A stretch of DNA of 64,000 bases from Tetrapyrgos nigripes (taxonomy: Eukaryota; Basidiomycota; Agaricomycetes; Agaricales; Campanellaceae). Location: positions 682,001 through 746,000 of the forward strand of contig JAACJM010000014.1 in the NCBI GenBank assembly GCA_013368315.1. Reading direction: 5' to 3'. Below are positions 8,229 through 20,664 of this stretch, piece by piece (positions within the stretch are counted from its first letter, which is position 1; the number at the start of each line of letters is the position of its first letter). Both the position numbers and the translations under genes were made by a program. The notes beneath the pieces were generated by a model. The model worked only from the letters and a program-made list of their open reading frames with translations, did no database searches and was not told the DNA's origin.

Positions 8229-9210
8229 TCACAACGTCAAAAAGTCCGCAACAACCTTCAAGAATCTCTCTGTCTCCTCAATAAATGCTGTATGACTCGA
8301 ATTCTCGAATGTCACCCATTTGACTTTGGGGATCTTTTCAAAGAACGGAGCCACGGAGATGTCGTGAACTTCATCATGTCGGCCGTTAGTGAGAAGTGTC
8401 GGGACGTTGATGCGATGAGCGTCTTCAATCATGCTCCAATCTTTCAAGGTTCCAGTTACGAAGAATTCTGACGGGCCATTCCTGCTCTCGGGATACATCA
8501 TATTATGAACCAGACGCGTCGCGCAAGTCAGGAAGGAACACTCACATAGTCAGATACACCGTCGAATCCTCCTCCATCAATTCCATACTCTTCTTGAAGT
8601 TGTCAGGCCAAGGCTTCTTCGTACACAAAAAGTGGTCGTAGAACACTTCCACTGCCTCCTTATATCCATCACTCTCTGTCGTGCCTTCCGTCTCGTGTTT
8701 CGTCAGAGCCTCCTGGACTCCTTTGGGCAGCTGTTTGCGGAGTATTTGAGTACCTTCCACGAACAAAGCCATACTGCACGGGGAGCTGCATATGATGAGC
8801 CTATGGAGCCCCTTTGGTTGTTTCGAAGCATGTCGGGACGCCAACATCCCTCCCCACGATGAACCGAACAAGTCATAGTCATCCTGAATCCCGAGATGGA
8901 TCAGGAGAGCGTTCAGCTCCGACAGGAAGAGATCCTCTGTCCAGAACGTCGTATCACCGGCTTTCTCAGGAAGACGAGTAGAGTTCCCTGAGCCGAGCTG
9001 GTCGTAGAGGACTACAGGAATGTTGTACTTGGACGCCAGACCCGCCAGATCTGTTAGGTAGTCGTGAGTCGAGCCTGGACCTCCGTGAAGAGCTACGAGG
9101 GGGCGGCGTCCAGAAGAAATGGAGCCGTAGATTTTGTACCATGTCCTGCAAGACTTGCCGGCTGAGGGTATGTCGAGTTCATTGTAGCCTTCAGAGAAGG
9201 AAACGGACAT
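8229..9210 (-). CDS. Proline iminopeptidase-like alpha/beta hydrolase, copy 2
   Basis: Second complete hydrolase. One 64-nt intron (8482-8545, GTGAGT...CAG) splits the same codon as in copy 1, and splicing gives TMNGPSEFF and 305 aa. HGGPG and DQLGSG are kept and the catalytic Ser, Asp (GRHDE) and His (SSHTAF) are in place, but the nucleophile elbow reads GSSWGG where copy 1 has GHSWGG. His next to the serine is usual in this family, so activity or specificity may differ. Here the intron contains a stop, so splicing is required, unlike in copy 1. The ACCGGTCTC element lies upstream (about 9320). Probably cytosolic. Confidence 0.88.
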
Positions 9211-9675
9211 GGTGGGTGTGAGAGTCAGACGGCTGATGCCAAAGGTCGAAGAACTCCCGCTTTATGAAGCGTTTCTGTGGGTATCAAAAGTTATTCCTGA
9301 AGTCCTAACGACCAGGTGACCGGTCTCGGAACACCCGTCAATGTCGATGTTCCTGTATCAAGAGAAGACGAGAATGAATACTACCGGATACTTGAGGGTG
9401 GTCAAATGCCCATGCTGACATAGTCAAGTTAGTAGCTCGAAAGGATGTTATTGTGATGTCCTCCATATGTCTACACAGAGGCGACGAAAACAAAGGGAAC
9501 GAAAAAACGAAAAAGAAGACATCCGATAGCAATGTGATAGCGATACGCAGGCACGATATATAGGCGATGGGTGATACAGCACGGTTCTTCAACGACTCTC
9601 AAAACTTTGCAACTGGCAGTCAGCCGGTACCGACTGACAAGAGGATGGCGTCCTTTCCTCTTCGACGAACAAACT

Positions 9676-10278
9676 TCACACAGCGTACGCAGAGGCCGTG
9701 TTAGTTTGGAGGCCCAAAGAAAGGAAATCTTGTCGTCGATGAAGTTCGATGGCATGCTAGTAACGAGAGTCAGAACAGACTGCATGAGGTACAATTAGAT
9801 GTGTAGACGCACCTGAATAGATCTATGGATATCCTCGCAGCGTTTATAACAAGCAATCACTTCTCTTATATGATCCATTCGCGATTTCCAATAACGCAAC
9901 GTCCAAACGGGATCCCAGTCCCCGTAGAAATAAGTATATGTCAGAGAGCAGACGTCTCCCCTGAGTCTGTGGAGGGTAGATAATTAACTCCTTGCAGAGT
10001 TAATGTTTCCGAAAGGGTACTTACATCGAAAATTCGTCGTGGAATTCATGATAGTAGTCTCGAGGGCATTCTCCCTTGTACGTTTGGATCGCGTCTTCAA
10101 GCCGCTTGAACGATTTCTCCAGAGCTGGAGGTGAGAGACAGGGGTAATGGCGACGAAAGAGGACGATAAGAAGGACGAGAAAGAAGGCAGTTACTGCGCT
10201 TGCTGGATGGGAAAGGAACCATGCCAACGCATCCTGGACAATGCTGCTGGAAGCTTCATGGATAATGGTAGGAGACAT
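9676..10278 (-). CDS. Single-pass membrane protein, cluster family (copy C1)
   Basis: Non-palindromic family member. Three exons with the same splice positions as copy B. Starts MSPTIIHEASSSIVQDALAW, hydrophobic helix (about residues 25-42), RRHYPCLSP, SFKRLEDAIQTYKGECPRDY; exon 2 encodes WDPVWTLRYWKSRMDH and CYKRCEDIH; exon 3 ends SAYAV. The third exon is one codon shorter than in the other copies. Frames are intact across both introns, so it looks functional. Role unknown. Confidence 0.77.
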
Positions 10279-10303
10279 ATCGCGAGGGGGATATGTTCTT
10301 CAT
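10256..10303 (-). promoter_or_regulatory. Start-overlapping uORF (copy C1)
   Basis: 15-codon uORF beginning MKNISPSRYVS, overlapping the ATG at 10278. It contains one extra in-frame codon relative to B and C2, so length changed without losing the frame or the stop position. Confidence 0.5.
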
Positions 10304-10369
10304 CTCTGGCTGTTCAAGTGCGTTTAAAAGGAAGCGGTGTACGTAAATTGAAAAGTGTGCGGTAAATCT

Positions 10370-11623
10370 AAGATTGAGTCACGTGAGTTTGGGGTTAGTA
10401 GTTGGGGTGGACAACGAACCGAAAAAGGACAAGCCAACTTGGGGCGCGCGTCAGCATCGGTTCTCCTTCATCGTCGCCTTGTCCACTTCAATACGCTCCC
10501 AGATCTTCAAGATTGTTGCGGGAGAAGTTGCTGTTCAAAACTCAAAAAGCGGTCAGCTTGTTCGACAAGAGACGGAAAATGCAACAAAGACACATACGGC
10601 CACTCAAAACGTCGATGCGTGAAAATGAACTTATATGCGTGATTTGGGATACTTGGACGTTGCAAATCCCCTACAATGTATACTGGTACGTGTCCCATTC
10701 GTTTGCAGCTACAACATGTGCCCACCTTGCTATCCCTTGAGCCCTCATGTTCAGGTCAATAAGCGCTTATACAAGGTTGTCTTAGAATCTTCCAGCCTTC
10801 AGTTTACCATTGAGCTGGCCAAGTACTGAATGAAACCTCCGGAAGGTTCTGTCCTCGAGCCTCCTTATGCAACTCGTCTGCAAATCTTGAGGGAAAGAGA
10901 GCAACGCTGGAGGTCTATGCAGCCGGCCACTCAACGCAAACTCGGGCGCTAACCAAGCGCTAACTATGAATTTATGGGAATGGCAAAGAAAATGACCGCC
11001 GCAGTACGATTTCCATAACGCTTTACGACTACCGTCCTTGGAAAACGGGAAGCAAGACGATTGGACTCATTCGATGGATGGCATGGACATTGTCGATTTC
11101 ACGATGGACCCTTGTCAGTATCTATTGGTTTCTGGTGGCCTTGGCGCTTCACCAGTACATTTTCCTTCTCCGAAGACATACCTCTGCTCTGACGTTTGGT
11201 CGTCTTTTCAGCTCTAACTTCATTTATGACATTCATATACGCTCTATGAAAATTAATGAACCTCATCCTCTAACAGCAGCGCCTATTTTTAGTTGCATGA
11301 AGCGGTTGGATTGACGGGGCTGTGCGCGTCCAGATATCGGGTTCTTTGGTCGGTTTCCTCATCAGGGAGGTCATCAATTCTGTCGGTGGACATTTTGAAG
11401 GTTTTTAGCAAAATTTAAATTTGCAATAGAGAAAGAAAAGAAGAAACAGAGACATCTGATAGCAATGCGATAGCGATATGTACGTAGCGTCCGACATTGA
11501 CGGGTACAATGAACCTTCAAGCAAGAACCAGACTCAAAACTTTGCGACTGCAATTGGATTTAGAACCAACTAATTCCACGGCACGAACACACCCGTGCCT
11601 GTTCCGGGATTGATATACAGACC
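10370..11623. other. Spacer between C1 and C2, no recognised gene
   Basis: Several short overlapping frames (10355-10830 plus; 11078-11314 plus) show no recognisable domain. Around 11430-11520 the flank resembles the downstream flank of the other family members (CATCTGATAGCAATGCGATAGCGATATG), so part is duplicated intergenic sequence. Confidence 0.35.
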
Positions 11624-12232
11624 TCACACAACGTATGCAGAGGCCGTATTAGTGTAGACGTCCAAAGAAAGGGAATCTTGTCGCTGCCGGTAAACTTCTA
11701 TGGCGTGCTGGTAAGTTTAACGATTTTTCTTGTCAGAATAGACTGGAGATGTGATTCCGTGATGCACAAACGCACCTGAATAGACCTATTCATGTCCTCA
11801 CAGCATTCATAGCAGGCAACCACTTCTCTAATGTGCTTCAATTGCACTTTCCAATAACGCAATGTCCAAATGGGACCCCAGTGGCCGTAATGCAGAGTAA
11901 ATTTGAGAGAAGAGAAGACTCCCTTGATCCTGTAGAGGTCAAAAGATTAGAAGACTATGTCGCTTCGCAAAGGGCACTTACTGTAACCATTCATCGTCGA
12001 AGGTAGAATAGTAGTGCCTAGGCCATTGCTCTCGATACGTTTGGACTGCACCCTCCAAGCGCTGGAATGATTTTTCCAAGCCTGAGACTGAGACGCAGGG
12101 GTAGCAGCGATGAAATAAGATGAGGAGGAGAATGAACAAGATGGTGATTACTTGGGTTCCTGTATGGGAAAAGAGGAATGCCAGCCCAGTCTGAATGATG
12201 CCGCTGGAAGCTTCATGGATAACAGGAGACAT
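11624..12232 (-). CDS. Single-pass membrane protein, cluster family (copy C2)
   Basis: Three exons with conserved splice positions. Starts MSPVIHEASSGIIQTGLAFL, strongly hydrophobic helix (about residues 26-41, VITILFILLLILF), then HRCYPCVSV, SFQRLEGAVQTYREQWPRHY; exon 2 encodes YGHWGPIWTLRYWKVQLKH and CYECCEDMN; exon 3 ends SAYVV. More diverged than C1 from B, but all frames are open. Function unknown. Confidence 0.75.
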
Positions 12233-12257
12233 AGCGCGAGGGGGATATGTTCTTCAT
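12213..12257 (-). promoter_or_regulatory. Start-overlapping uORF (copy C2)
   Basis: 14-codon uORF (MKNISPSRYVS...) overlapping the ATG at 12232, matching B and C1. Confidence 0.5.
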
Positions 12258-12448
12258 CTCTGGCTGCTTAAAAAGACCAAGGTTAACACCGCGAATGAGT
12301 TGGTAGAAATTTTAGAACAGAAAAGGCAACCTATGTACGTTCCCCATAAGCTGTTCCCGGTTCCGATCCCCAGACTGTCACGGGATAGGTCATGGACGTG
12401 ACCGTAATACAATTCGTTATGATCTATACTGATAATAGAAGGCAAAGG

Positions 12449-12598
12449 CTAGGGTGGTGGCGACGAACGACGATGAATCAGGAGGACGGAAAGGATGATT
12501 ATCATCATGCCAATCGATGATGAATGAGGAAGTACGTATGCCAGAGCATCCTGGATAACATAGCTGACAGCTTCCGAATGACTGAGTGTAGCCATCAT
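12449..12598 (-). pseudogene. Membrane-protein family fragment (copy D)
   Basis: ATG 12598 opens MMATLSHSEAVSYVIQDALA, followed by a hydrophobic helix and IHRRS, resembling the first ~50 residues of the family. The amphipathic region and exons 2-3 are missing and the frame stops at 12449. It is the most diverged copy and probably dead. Confidence 0.55.
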
Positions 12599-12658
12599 CT
12601 TTGACGGTTGATCTTGAATACTTTGGGAGAAATGGGCATATGACGCACTATTACACAA

Positions 12659-14215
12659 TCCTTTCGTTCATACTTACTGCGTGGCTTACGACCTTCCGTA
12701 AGCCAAGGAAACGTACTTCCAGGTCAAATCCCAAATGCGACCTCAAATCTTTCGTCAAAAGGTCGGAAATTCGACGCGGAGCCGACTTTCTGTCTGCCGG
12801 GATTCCGGTGGTTGCCTTGTCACCATCACCAGAAGCTTCTCAAGGGTCTAAGGTGGGTATCTCCTTGTTCCTAGATCTGATCGTGTTGGTCCTGTGAAGG
12901 TTTCCGCAAGGGCTTCGGTTTTACCGCGTCATGCACCTATGGTCGGAGGCGGGGCAAGAGCGGGGTCGATGGCGATTTAAGTAGAACAGGAAACAGGTTG
13001 TGGCATCAACAGTGGGCGAAAAGGACTAGTCCTGCTGAACCGGGACCGGCTGCAGGAGTTCTTGGGGCATATCAAGTAACAGCTGTATTTTGAGTTTTCG
13101 TATGAGAGAATTAATCCTGACATCCCCGGAAGGATAAGGTATCGTCCTGTTGAAGCAACCGGTTGGAAGAGTTCTCGGGGCACATTAAGTAACAGCTGTA
13201 TTTGAGTTTTCGTACCAGAGAATCATCATGATGATATCCCCGAATCACTCAGACTTCAGATCCAACTGTCCCCCGATAACCAATTGATTTTCTTTCCGAC
13301 TTCACCACTGACCACCAGTGGCCGCCGTCATCGACATCACGACAACATCAAGAACGCTTGTCTCCGACGCAGTGATGGAGCGAAAGAGTCAAGTACAAAG
13401 TATTGACGAGAAGGGTTTAGCCAGTCTTCTGGTTCCGCGACGTGCGGTATATTCACATAGCTGTTAAATTTCTTTCCATGTGCAGGGGGTTCGCCCAACG
13501 AAGTGCGTACGGTTTCCTGATACTCGGCATGCGCATGAGTAACTTATTGAATAAGGCTGTGTCGAGAATCTACCTTTCCTCCTGGCCGTTATTGCAGTTT
13601 TGCATCGTTTTTTAAAAACAACACATTCCCTAGGTGCTACTAAGATTGGGCCGCCCAGAGCGCTCCAGTAACCCGCTTTCCAAAGAACGTTCAGACATAT
13701 TATTTTGATTAGTCGCTAAAGTGAGCTTGAGCGGAACGAACAACGAGAAAGGGAATCTGGTCAGGATTGCGCTCAGGGGGCTTGTTCCACCAAGGGAGCT
13801 TTAAACTGAGTCCAAGTCATCATGCATCATGCTTGTACATCAGGATTCTCACCCAGGATGAAATAGGTCGCAAGATACTGAGAGGTTATATTGGTTTGAC
13901 ATGAGAGGACAGAAGAAGTGATACCGATTCGAGAGAGGGCGAAACAAGGGCGAAATAACAAGAAGTGTATGATTACTAAGCCGATGACCACAACGCGTCT
14001 ACGCGCAAAGTTACTAAGTATTCCCAAGAAAGACCTTCGACTTGTACAGAGAGTAACTTACATAGTACATAGAAGGAAACCCATACGACACAGTAGAAGC
14101 GATAATTATGGTAAGTCTACAGTCTATGAAATGAAAGAGTTGCTAAGAAAGGTTTCGACCAGTTTCAAAAACAAAAATGCAACAAAAAGAATAGAGAGAA
14201 GTCCATCAACGTTCA
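12659..14215. other. Intergenic with an imperfect ~115-bp tandem repeat
   Basis: No gene was recognised. GTTCTTGGGGCATATCAAGT... near 13059 and GTTCTCGGGGCACATTAAGT... near 13173 begin two ~55-bp similar blocks, so the region carries a degenerate direct repeat. The right end probably includes the 3' UTR of the perilipin. Confidence 0.45.
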
Positions 14216-15466
14216 TTAGTGGACAGTCCCATTTATACCATTGATACTGGGAGCAGAGTCCTCAGTACTCGACTTCCCGCGAGCGAGAAGATCAGAGAGG
14301 TTCTGCTTCAGGCTATCCAACAGAGGGTTCACGCTTTCCCTGACCTGAGTTCCAACACGGGACACCTTCTCCTGCAAAGGCATATCCTTCGTCGTGATAA
14401 TCTTGTGCAGATCGGCAGCGGTCGCAGAAAGATGAGTGGAGAGCTCAGCGTAGGTCTGCTGGACCTGAGGAGGAATCTGGGAGGAAGGATCACGAAGAGT
14501 GGCAGAGGCCGAGTTTTGGAGGGAAGTAGAGATATCGTGGACTTGGGAACTCAGGTTCTTGAGCTCGTTCAGCATGTTATCAGAGAGGGTGTGGATACGA
14601 GCTTGAGCGGTGGAGATGGAAGAAGTAGTCACAGCAGTTATTGACTGAGCAGTCTCAGAGGCGCGTTGTCTATTGGCGCACGTGTAGAAAGTGAGACAAG
14701 TCGACGAAGATAAGAGCAAAGACGACTTACACAAGAACAGAATGGCTTTGCAGTTGCTTTAGTTGCTCGTTAGACATGATCAATAACGATTCCTGCAGAT
14801 CCTTGGTCAGAGCAAGGGCACGCTGGTACTGATAACGACTGGGCGAGCTCTCGCGGATGGGCGACCCAGCGGGAGTGGACGCGTTGGAATTGATACGTGA
14901 AACCGCATTTTGGAAGTAATCGACGATTGGAGCGAATCGCTATGTATGGGTCAGTTCTGTCTCAGATATGGCGGAAACAACTTTCTAGATACCTGGTCGA
15001 TCCCTTCCGCTACATGGATAGCAGGTGTCCTAACCTTCTCGTCGATAGCCTTGGTAGCACTCTCACGCCTTTGGCGGACGTAGTCAGAGTAGGATTTCTG
15101 CGTTTCGCGGACGTAAGAGATGATATCGTCTGGGGTGGCGGTAAAAGCAGAAGGGTAGCGCGACTCGACGATGTCGACCGCCTTGTTAGCAAACCCGTCT
15201 GCACGAAGGAGGATGGGTGCTAGTTGGATCTGGACAGGCTCGGTGTACTTGTATGCGGTGGTGGAGAGCTCCCTGGCGGTCGAGTACGGGGCCCGAGTGT
15301 ACGCGTTGTTTAATAAGGTTTCATTAACGGTGCCGAGCGAAGACGAGATAAGAGGAATGCATGCGACGCGAGTAAAGATGGTGAGCTCTGGAGGAGGAGA
15401 GGAGTCTGCGTTGGAGGGCATGGGGATGGTAGAAGTCTGAGTCTCAGTCTTAGGCTGAGTCTTCAT
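14216..15466 (-). CDS. Perilipin-like lipid-droplet protein
   Basis: Exons 15466-14993, 14939-14731 and 14669-14216 give 378 aa with both junctions in frame. Near the N-terminus is TIFTRVACIPLISSSLGTVN, followed by helical repeats (YSTARELSTTAYKYTEPVQ, RADGFANKAVDIVESRYP). This matches the organisation of fungal lipid-droplet perilipin (PAT-like) proteins, which coat droplets and control lipase access. The C-terminal half is helical and rich in Ser/Gln, suggesting amphipathic droplet-binding repeats. The N-terminus is soluble, without a signal peptide. Fragments of the last exon recur near 1500-1710 and 5510-5830, so this gene probably donated to the amplified block. Confidence 0.75.
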
Positions 15467-15799
15467 GGTGATGGTACAAACGTTTGAAGCATCGCAAAAA
15501 AATAGAGCGGCCTTTTATTGCCAACTCGCATGTGATTTTGCGTATCTTATCGAATTGCCTTATTCGGCGGACCGAGAATCCTCGCAATTCATTAGTTCCC
15601 ATCGCTGCTGAAGCCTAAATTCAGCCTCATGACCTCTCTGGATCTGAAGAATATATATTCCAAGCCCAGGCTTTAGAGAAGCCCTTTCCTGAGGTCGAGC
15701 AGTCTTTCTCCAGTCGAGCCTCGACGGACGCGCATATTCACATGCAAAGCGCGCTGCGTCGGTCGCGCTTCCATTGTTCCAGAGTCTGTGATTTATCAC

Positions 15800-16149
15800 G
15801 TCCAGTACGCCCTAGAACATTAACCAATTCGCTGTTGTTGTTGCTTCTTCATTGGAAATCACGACATCATGTTAAGAGAAGTGTACTGTGAGAGGACGTG
15901 TAATATGTATTGTATGTATAGCTGCATAAAGATAACACCATAATTTACCACAATACACAGGAAATTGCATACACAAAGAAGAACAAAAGATAGAAGAAAA
16001 ACAGTAAGCATACGAGTACATACATCCAAGAAAGTCAAATGCTCCAAGATCCCCGTCGAACCTTCCAAAGAACTAATCGCTGGTCCTTATCTCAAAGGGT
16101 CATCCTTCTTCAATGGATTTGACCGCTTGGCTACGACATCATCAGCGTT
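15800..16149. other. Intergenic, nothing recognised
   Basis: Between the perilipin promoter and the 3' end of NTO1. Probably the NTO1 3' UTR; no conserved frame seen. Confidence 0.35.
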
Positions 16150-19100
16150 CTATCCAGACAGTTCGCAAGAAAACACGTACTGGTAGGCGTCTATGCATTC
16201 ATTGCGCGAGTTGGCACTCTTCCACTTTTGCCGTTTAGAATTTTTCGCCAACAAATCTTCATCTAGGCCTGCGATACATAGCATATACCGCGCATATAGT
16301 CAGCAAAACAAGCATCACGATGCAAGGGCTGTGCTTACCAGCATCCTCTAAGAGAAGTCGAAGTTTCGCTAACGGTATGATTTGCCTATGCGTGTCTGAG
16401 TTGAGATTTCTCTTTCAGAACGCCAAGAGTAGCTGACATACCAGGAATTGTGCTTATCGAAGAACTGCACGATGAACTGGTCTTTCCCATCTTTGCTTTT
16501 ACGCATCGTCTGCTGTCGCAGTTCCTTGACATTGCCAGGTACGTTTTCATGATCCGAGTCGAAAACAATTGCAGGCCACCACGGCCAGGTACCTAGACGA
16601 GAGGAAAGAGGATGTAAAGTGACAACATTAGAGGTAATGAAAAACACCACGTACTCGTTTTAGCCCACACCAACGTCCCGCCAGGTAGCGTCTCTCCATT
16701 CTTAAGGATGATGGAGCCAGCATCCGCTGCGGCGCTCCGAGTAAGCAAACCACTAGTCTTCCTCCCAGGTACAGCTTTCGACGGTGAGAAGGATGTACGT
16801 CGGTTTTTAGGAGTGGGAGCCTCTGCCGGTGCAGACAAAGACAGCGAATTCCTACCATCTGACCTCTTCTTCTTTCTCGCCTTCTTCTCATTCGCAGCAC
16901 CTTCAACTCCTGCTGCCACCTCTATCGATCCGGCAAGCGGTGCTGTATCTGCTTCAACCTCGCTCTTCAAGGAACTGAGCTCTGATTCCATTTCTTTTCC
17001 TTTTCCTTTGCTAGAGGCAGCTGCTACACTGGTGTCAGCAGCAGCAGCAACATCAGCACCAACTTGGGCGTCGTCGACAAGAGTTTCATGAGTTTCATGC
17101 AAGCGAGAAGGACCAGGACAAGGAACAGCTTCGACCTCAGCTTCAGCTACAGGTTCAGCACCACCATCAACCACATTAGAACCCGACGCCTCACCCTGAC
17201 CCTGACCCTCATTCCACTGCTCCGACGCAGCCAGCATCAACCTCTGCCTCTCAGCTTTCTTTCTCATATTCTTCTCCCTCCTTATCGCAGGCGTATCCAA
17301 CTCCTCCAGAACCCTCGTCCCGTTGGGCATGATGACGATCTTGTTAAGCCCACTCGTCACCTCTACAGCATGGTTACTCTGATCACGATCACTCGAGGGG
17401 TGTACACTCTTCCATCCTTGAGCTTCTTCAGGTGGAACAGAGGAGGAATCGATAGGTACGTCGATAGCACCTTCAGTGTCCATCGGTTCGCCATAATATT
17501 CATCACCATCTGCGATAGGCACATATCCAGCATCGTTGGGGTACAGTGTCTGATTCTCTTCTTCAATTGTCGAATAAGAAAGCCTAGACGACCCTGGATC
17601 TATTCTCATCCTCTTCCTCGGTGGAGGCTGAGAAGGACTATGAGGGTATGGCGGAGGAGCAGCCTGAGAAGATTGAGCTACTTGTGAAGTTGGCTTTCTG
17701 GCTCTCTTCTGATCGGGAGGTAAGATCCATCCAGAGTTGAAATGCGTGAAAGATTCTTTGGGATCGATAGAGTCCAATATCTGGGGATGAGAAGAAAGAA
17801 CGTCTGGTATCCTTCTTCTTGCACCACTGGACGATGTGCTGGACGATGATACTGGTGGTCGAGATGGAAGAGATTCGATGCTAGACGCTGTAGACAGCCA
17901 TGTGTCGCTGGGGTCTATATTGTTGGTCATGGGAGCCATTGGCACCGTTGTATCCGTGTGCGGTAACGCCTGAGCTTGGGGATCAGCACTTTGTGCCAGA
18001 GCAGCACGGGCAGCGTCTCGCTCTGCCCTCTCTGCTCTCCTCTTGGCATTCCGTTTGGCGTACTCCTCAGTCCGATCAGGTCTACCGGGTTTAAGTTTTT
18101 TGGATGCCTTCTTGGGCTTCGGTGCACTCGGTGGAGGAGGAGGCGGAGGAGTAGGAGTAGGAGGAAGAGGTTTGGCTGAGGGAATTTCAATTTGCAAGAG
18201 AGAAGTGATGTGGTCTGCGTTGAGGATGAAGGGCAATTCGTCTTGGAGGATTGTGGAAGTGAGGAGGTCGAGAATGTTTAAAGGTGGTTCCAGTTCACCG
18301 ACTGAAGGCTCGGATGATAGACCATTGGGAGCTGGTGTTGAGAACTCGACCTTCATGCCCTCCTCGCCTTCGACAGTCTCGGGAAGGGTGTGAGATGACG
18401 AGGAATGAATGGATAACCGGTCGAGCTCTTGAAGGATTGGTTGTGTATTGGTCTTGAGACGAACTGCATTCTTGTGTATCAATGAATTCTGCTGATTATA
18501 TAGCAACGCGTTATCGAAGACTAGATTGACGTCGTCCTATAAACCAAGTAAGAACCTAGTTTCGACTCGACAAACAAGATAGCTTACTCACCTTAAACTC
18601 ACGGATACTCCAATACTCGTGCCCCCCAAGCTTCTCGTCCATAGTTGTCCAGCACATCGGATGCTTCACCACATCGTAGTAATCTGGCACTTCAACCTTG
18701 TTCACTGGCTCCCTAAAGTAGTTGTTTCGGTCCAAACTGGAAACATTTCGTCAGCGCACCACTCAGCATAAAACACAACGCATACATACGCTGCAATCCG
18801 CTCAAGCGCTTTCTGAAGGTAAGGTTCATGAGGGAACAATGCTTGGTCAATCACATCCTTGATTAGCTCCATTTGCTTGTATTTCGTGGTTTCTCGCCTC
18901 TTAGTCTTCTCAGTCAGCTCCTTTAGATCAAGTAGCTCCTTATGTAGATTGCGTAGTTGCTTTGAAAAGGAAGAATGAAAATCAACTTTTGCCGGCCGGA
19001 CACCCAGACAGACACACCTCAAGCCGAATCGCCCTCTCCTCTTCAGTCTGTAGCCTTGCAATCCCGCTATTCGCAGTCCAGGGTTCTAGATGCAATCGCT

Positions 19101-20664
19101 TCAACAACGGTGCTCCTCGCCTCGCTTCTCTCTTCAAACTCCAATACCGGCACAACAGGAGCAGAAAGTCTTGTTTCTTCCTGAATATGACTTTTGACAT
19201 ATAATGCGTGATTCGGTCCACAATAATATTTGGGACGAGAGGCGGGCCAGGTTTGTAGGTCTTTGCATAGGCTCTTGCAGACTTGTTAAGCTTGGAAGCG
19301 TGTTGCTCGTCCTCGTCTTCTTCCTCCTCCTCTTCGGCGAGGGCAGCTTCGCGCAATTCTTGTTGTTCTTTCTGTGTTCCAGTCAGTCTTGCAAAAATGA
19401 AGAAAAGAGAGGGTGACGCACTGGAAGATGACGCTCGCAATAACATGTCAAAGTAACAGATTCAGATCCTTGTGTAGTCTTCATGGGCGAGAGAAGCTTC
19501 TCTTTCCGAGCACACGTAGCGTGGAAGGCTAGGAAACACGACGTTTTGGCGCATTGTATACAAGCTCCTTCTCGTATTTCGCATAACGAGCATTTCTAAG
19601 GATATGGATGAGTATGAGAGCTCAAAAGAAGTGATAAGCACATACCAGTTTCCACCGTTGCTTTGAGATCTTTTCCACGCCAGTGACGGGTTCCATTACA
19701 ACTGAGTTGGCCACGGATGTTTCTGGCACCCATATTGCGCACAGTAGATGGACCCATTCTCCAGTAACTGTCTGCTTGAAAGCACCTCCTTCGTTTGGAC
19801 AAAGTATACACGACTGAAAACAATGAGCATCTAGTCTCCATCAAAGGTGACGCGAAAACTCACGACAGGATTTTCTGGCGAAACGGTGCATTTTCGACAT
19901 AACCACTGTCCTTCAGGGATATATGGGATTCCGTAGCAATCTGCTGTACGTTGAGTAATCTATCATAGGAAGGATGAGAAAGACACGCACCTTGATGTAC
20001 CGCCAAATTACAACCATCACAAAACACAATCGCATTACTATTCTCCCCCTCAGAATCGTCACAAATCGCGCATGTTGAATCTTCCGAAGGCAGTGCAAAG
20101 TCCGTTTTGGGTATATTCTTGGTCTACGACGCCGTGGAAGTCAGAGACGGAAGAAGTAGACCGCGCAATAAGAGACGTACCAGATCGAACCATTCCTTCT
20201 CCAACCTATCCATGACGATTTCAAAAAACTCATAAGACACTTTGTCAATCCCTTCCTTCTTCCTCTCTATGTTGACCGCGTCTAACCACTCCTTATCCTG
20301 CTCGTCCATATCATACTCAACCTGACGCGCCAGGTCGATCTCCAGGGGTTCTACAAGGACCAAAACGCATCAACATTGTTCCTAAAGCCGACTCGACACG
20401 AAAACAAACCTATATGACGGATATAATGATCCGGTTGTTTGAAGTCGGAAAAGTCGTTGTCTGCGAGGTTCCATTAGTCAGGACGACGACGAAGACGAGT
20501 CAGGCAAGAGGCACAAGGGATACGGGACACTCACATCCATAGGACCTCGCCTGCGCATCATGAACACCATTCACCGGGCCATCTACGTCGTCCTCGACTT
20601 TCTGGAAAGATACTTTGGGAAGCGGGGCTTCGGTGGGTGTTGGTTGTCGTACTCCGCGGGCCAT
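16150..20664 (-). CDS. NTO1: NTO1/BRPF-type PHD-bromodomain-PWWP scaffold
   Basis: Multi-exon gene for the BRPF-like subunit of the NuA3-type histone H3 acetyltransferase complex, a nuclear reader of chromatin. In order: an EPL1-like segment ([34 protein letters not shown]), a PHD finger ([20 protein letters not shown]...), a zinc knuckle and an extended PHD ([37 protein letters not shown]), a bromodomain ([20 protein letters not shown]... with the acetyl-lysine Asn in NALLYN), a long low-complexity Pro/Ala/charged linker, and a PWWP domain ([10 protein letters not shown]). Start ATG 20664 follows from [17 protein letters not shown]. The last exon ends SCELSG with stop at 16150-16152. At least a dozen short introns; the junctions I checked keep frame. 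All reader modules of the family are present. Confidence 0.9.

Noticed and set aside
8482..8545. Hydrolase copy 2 as two separate genes (8229-8501 and 8542-9210)
   Set aside because: A 64-nt GT-AG intron at the same codon as in copy 1 joins them and restores TMNGPSEFF.
16593..18506. 637-aa single ORF as an independent gene
   Set aside because: Its ends run through splice sites; it is the linker and PWWP-start exon of NTO1.
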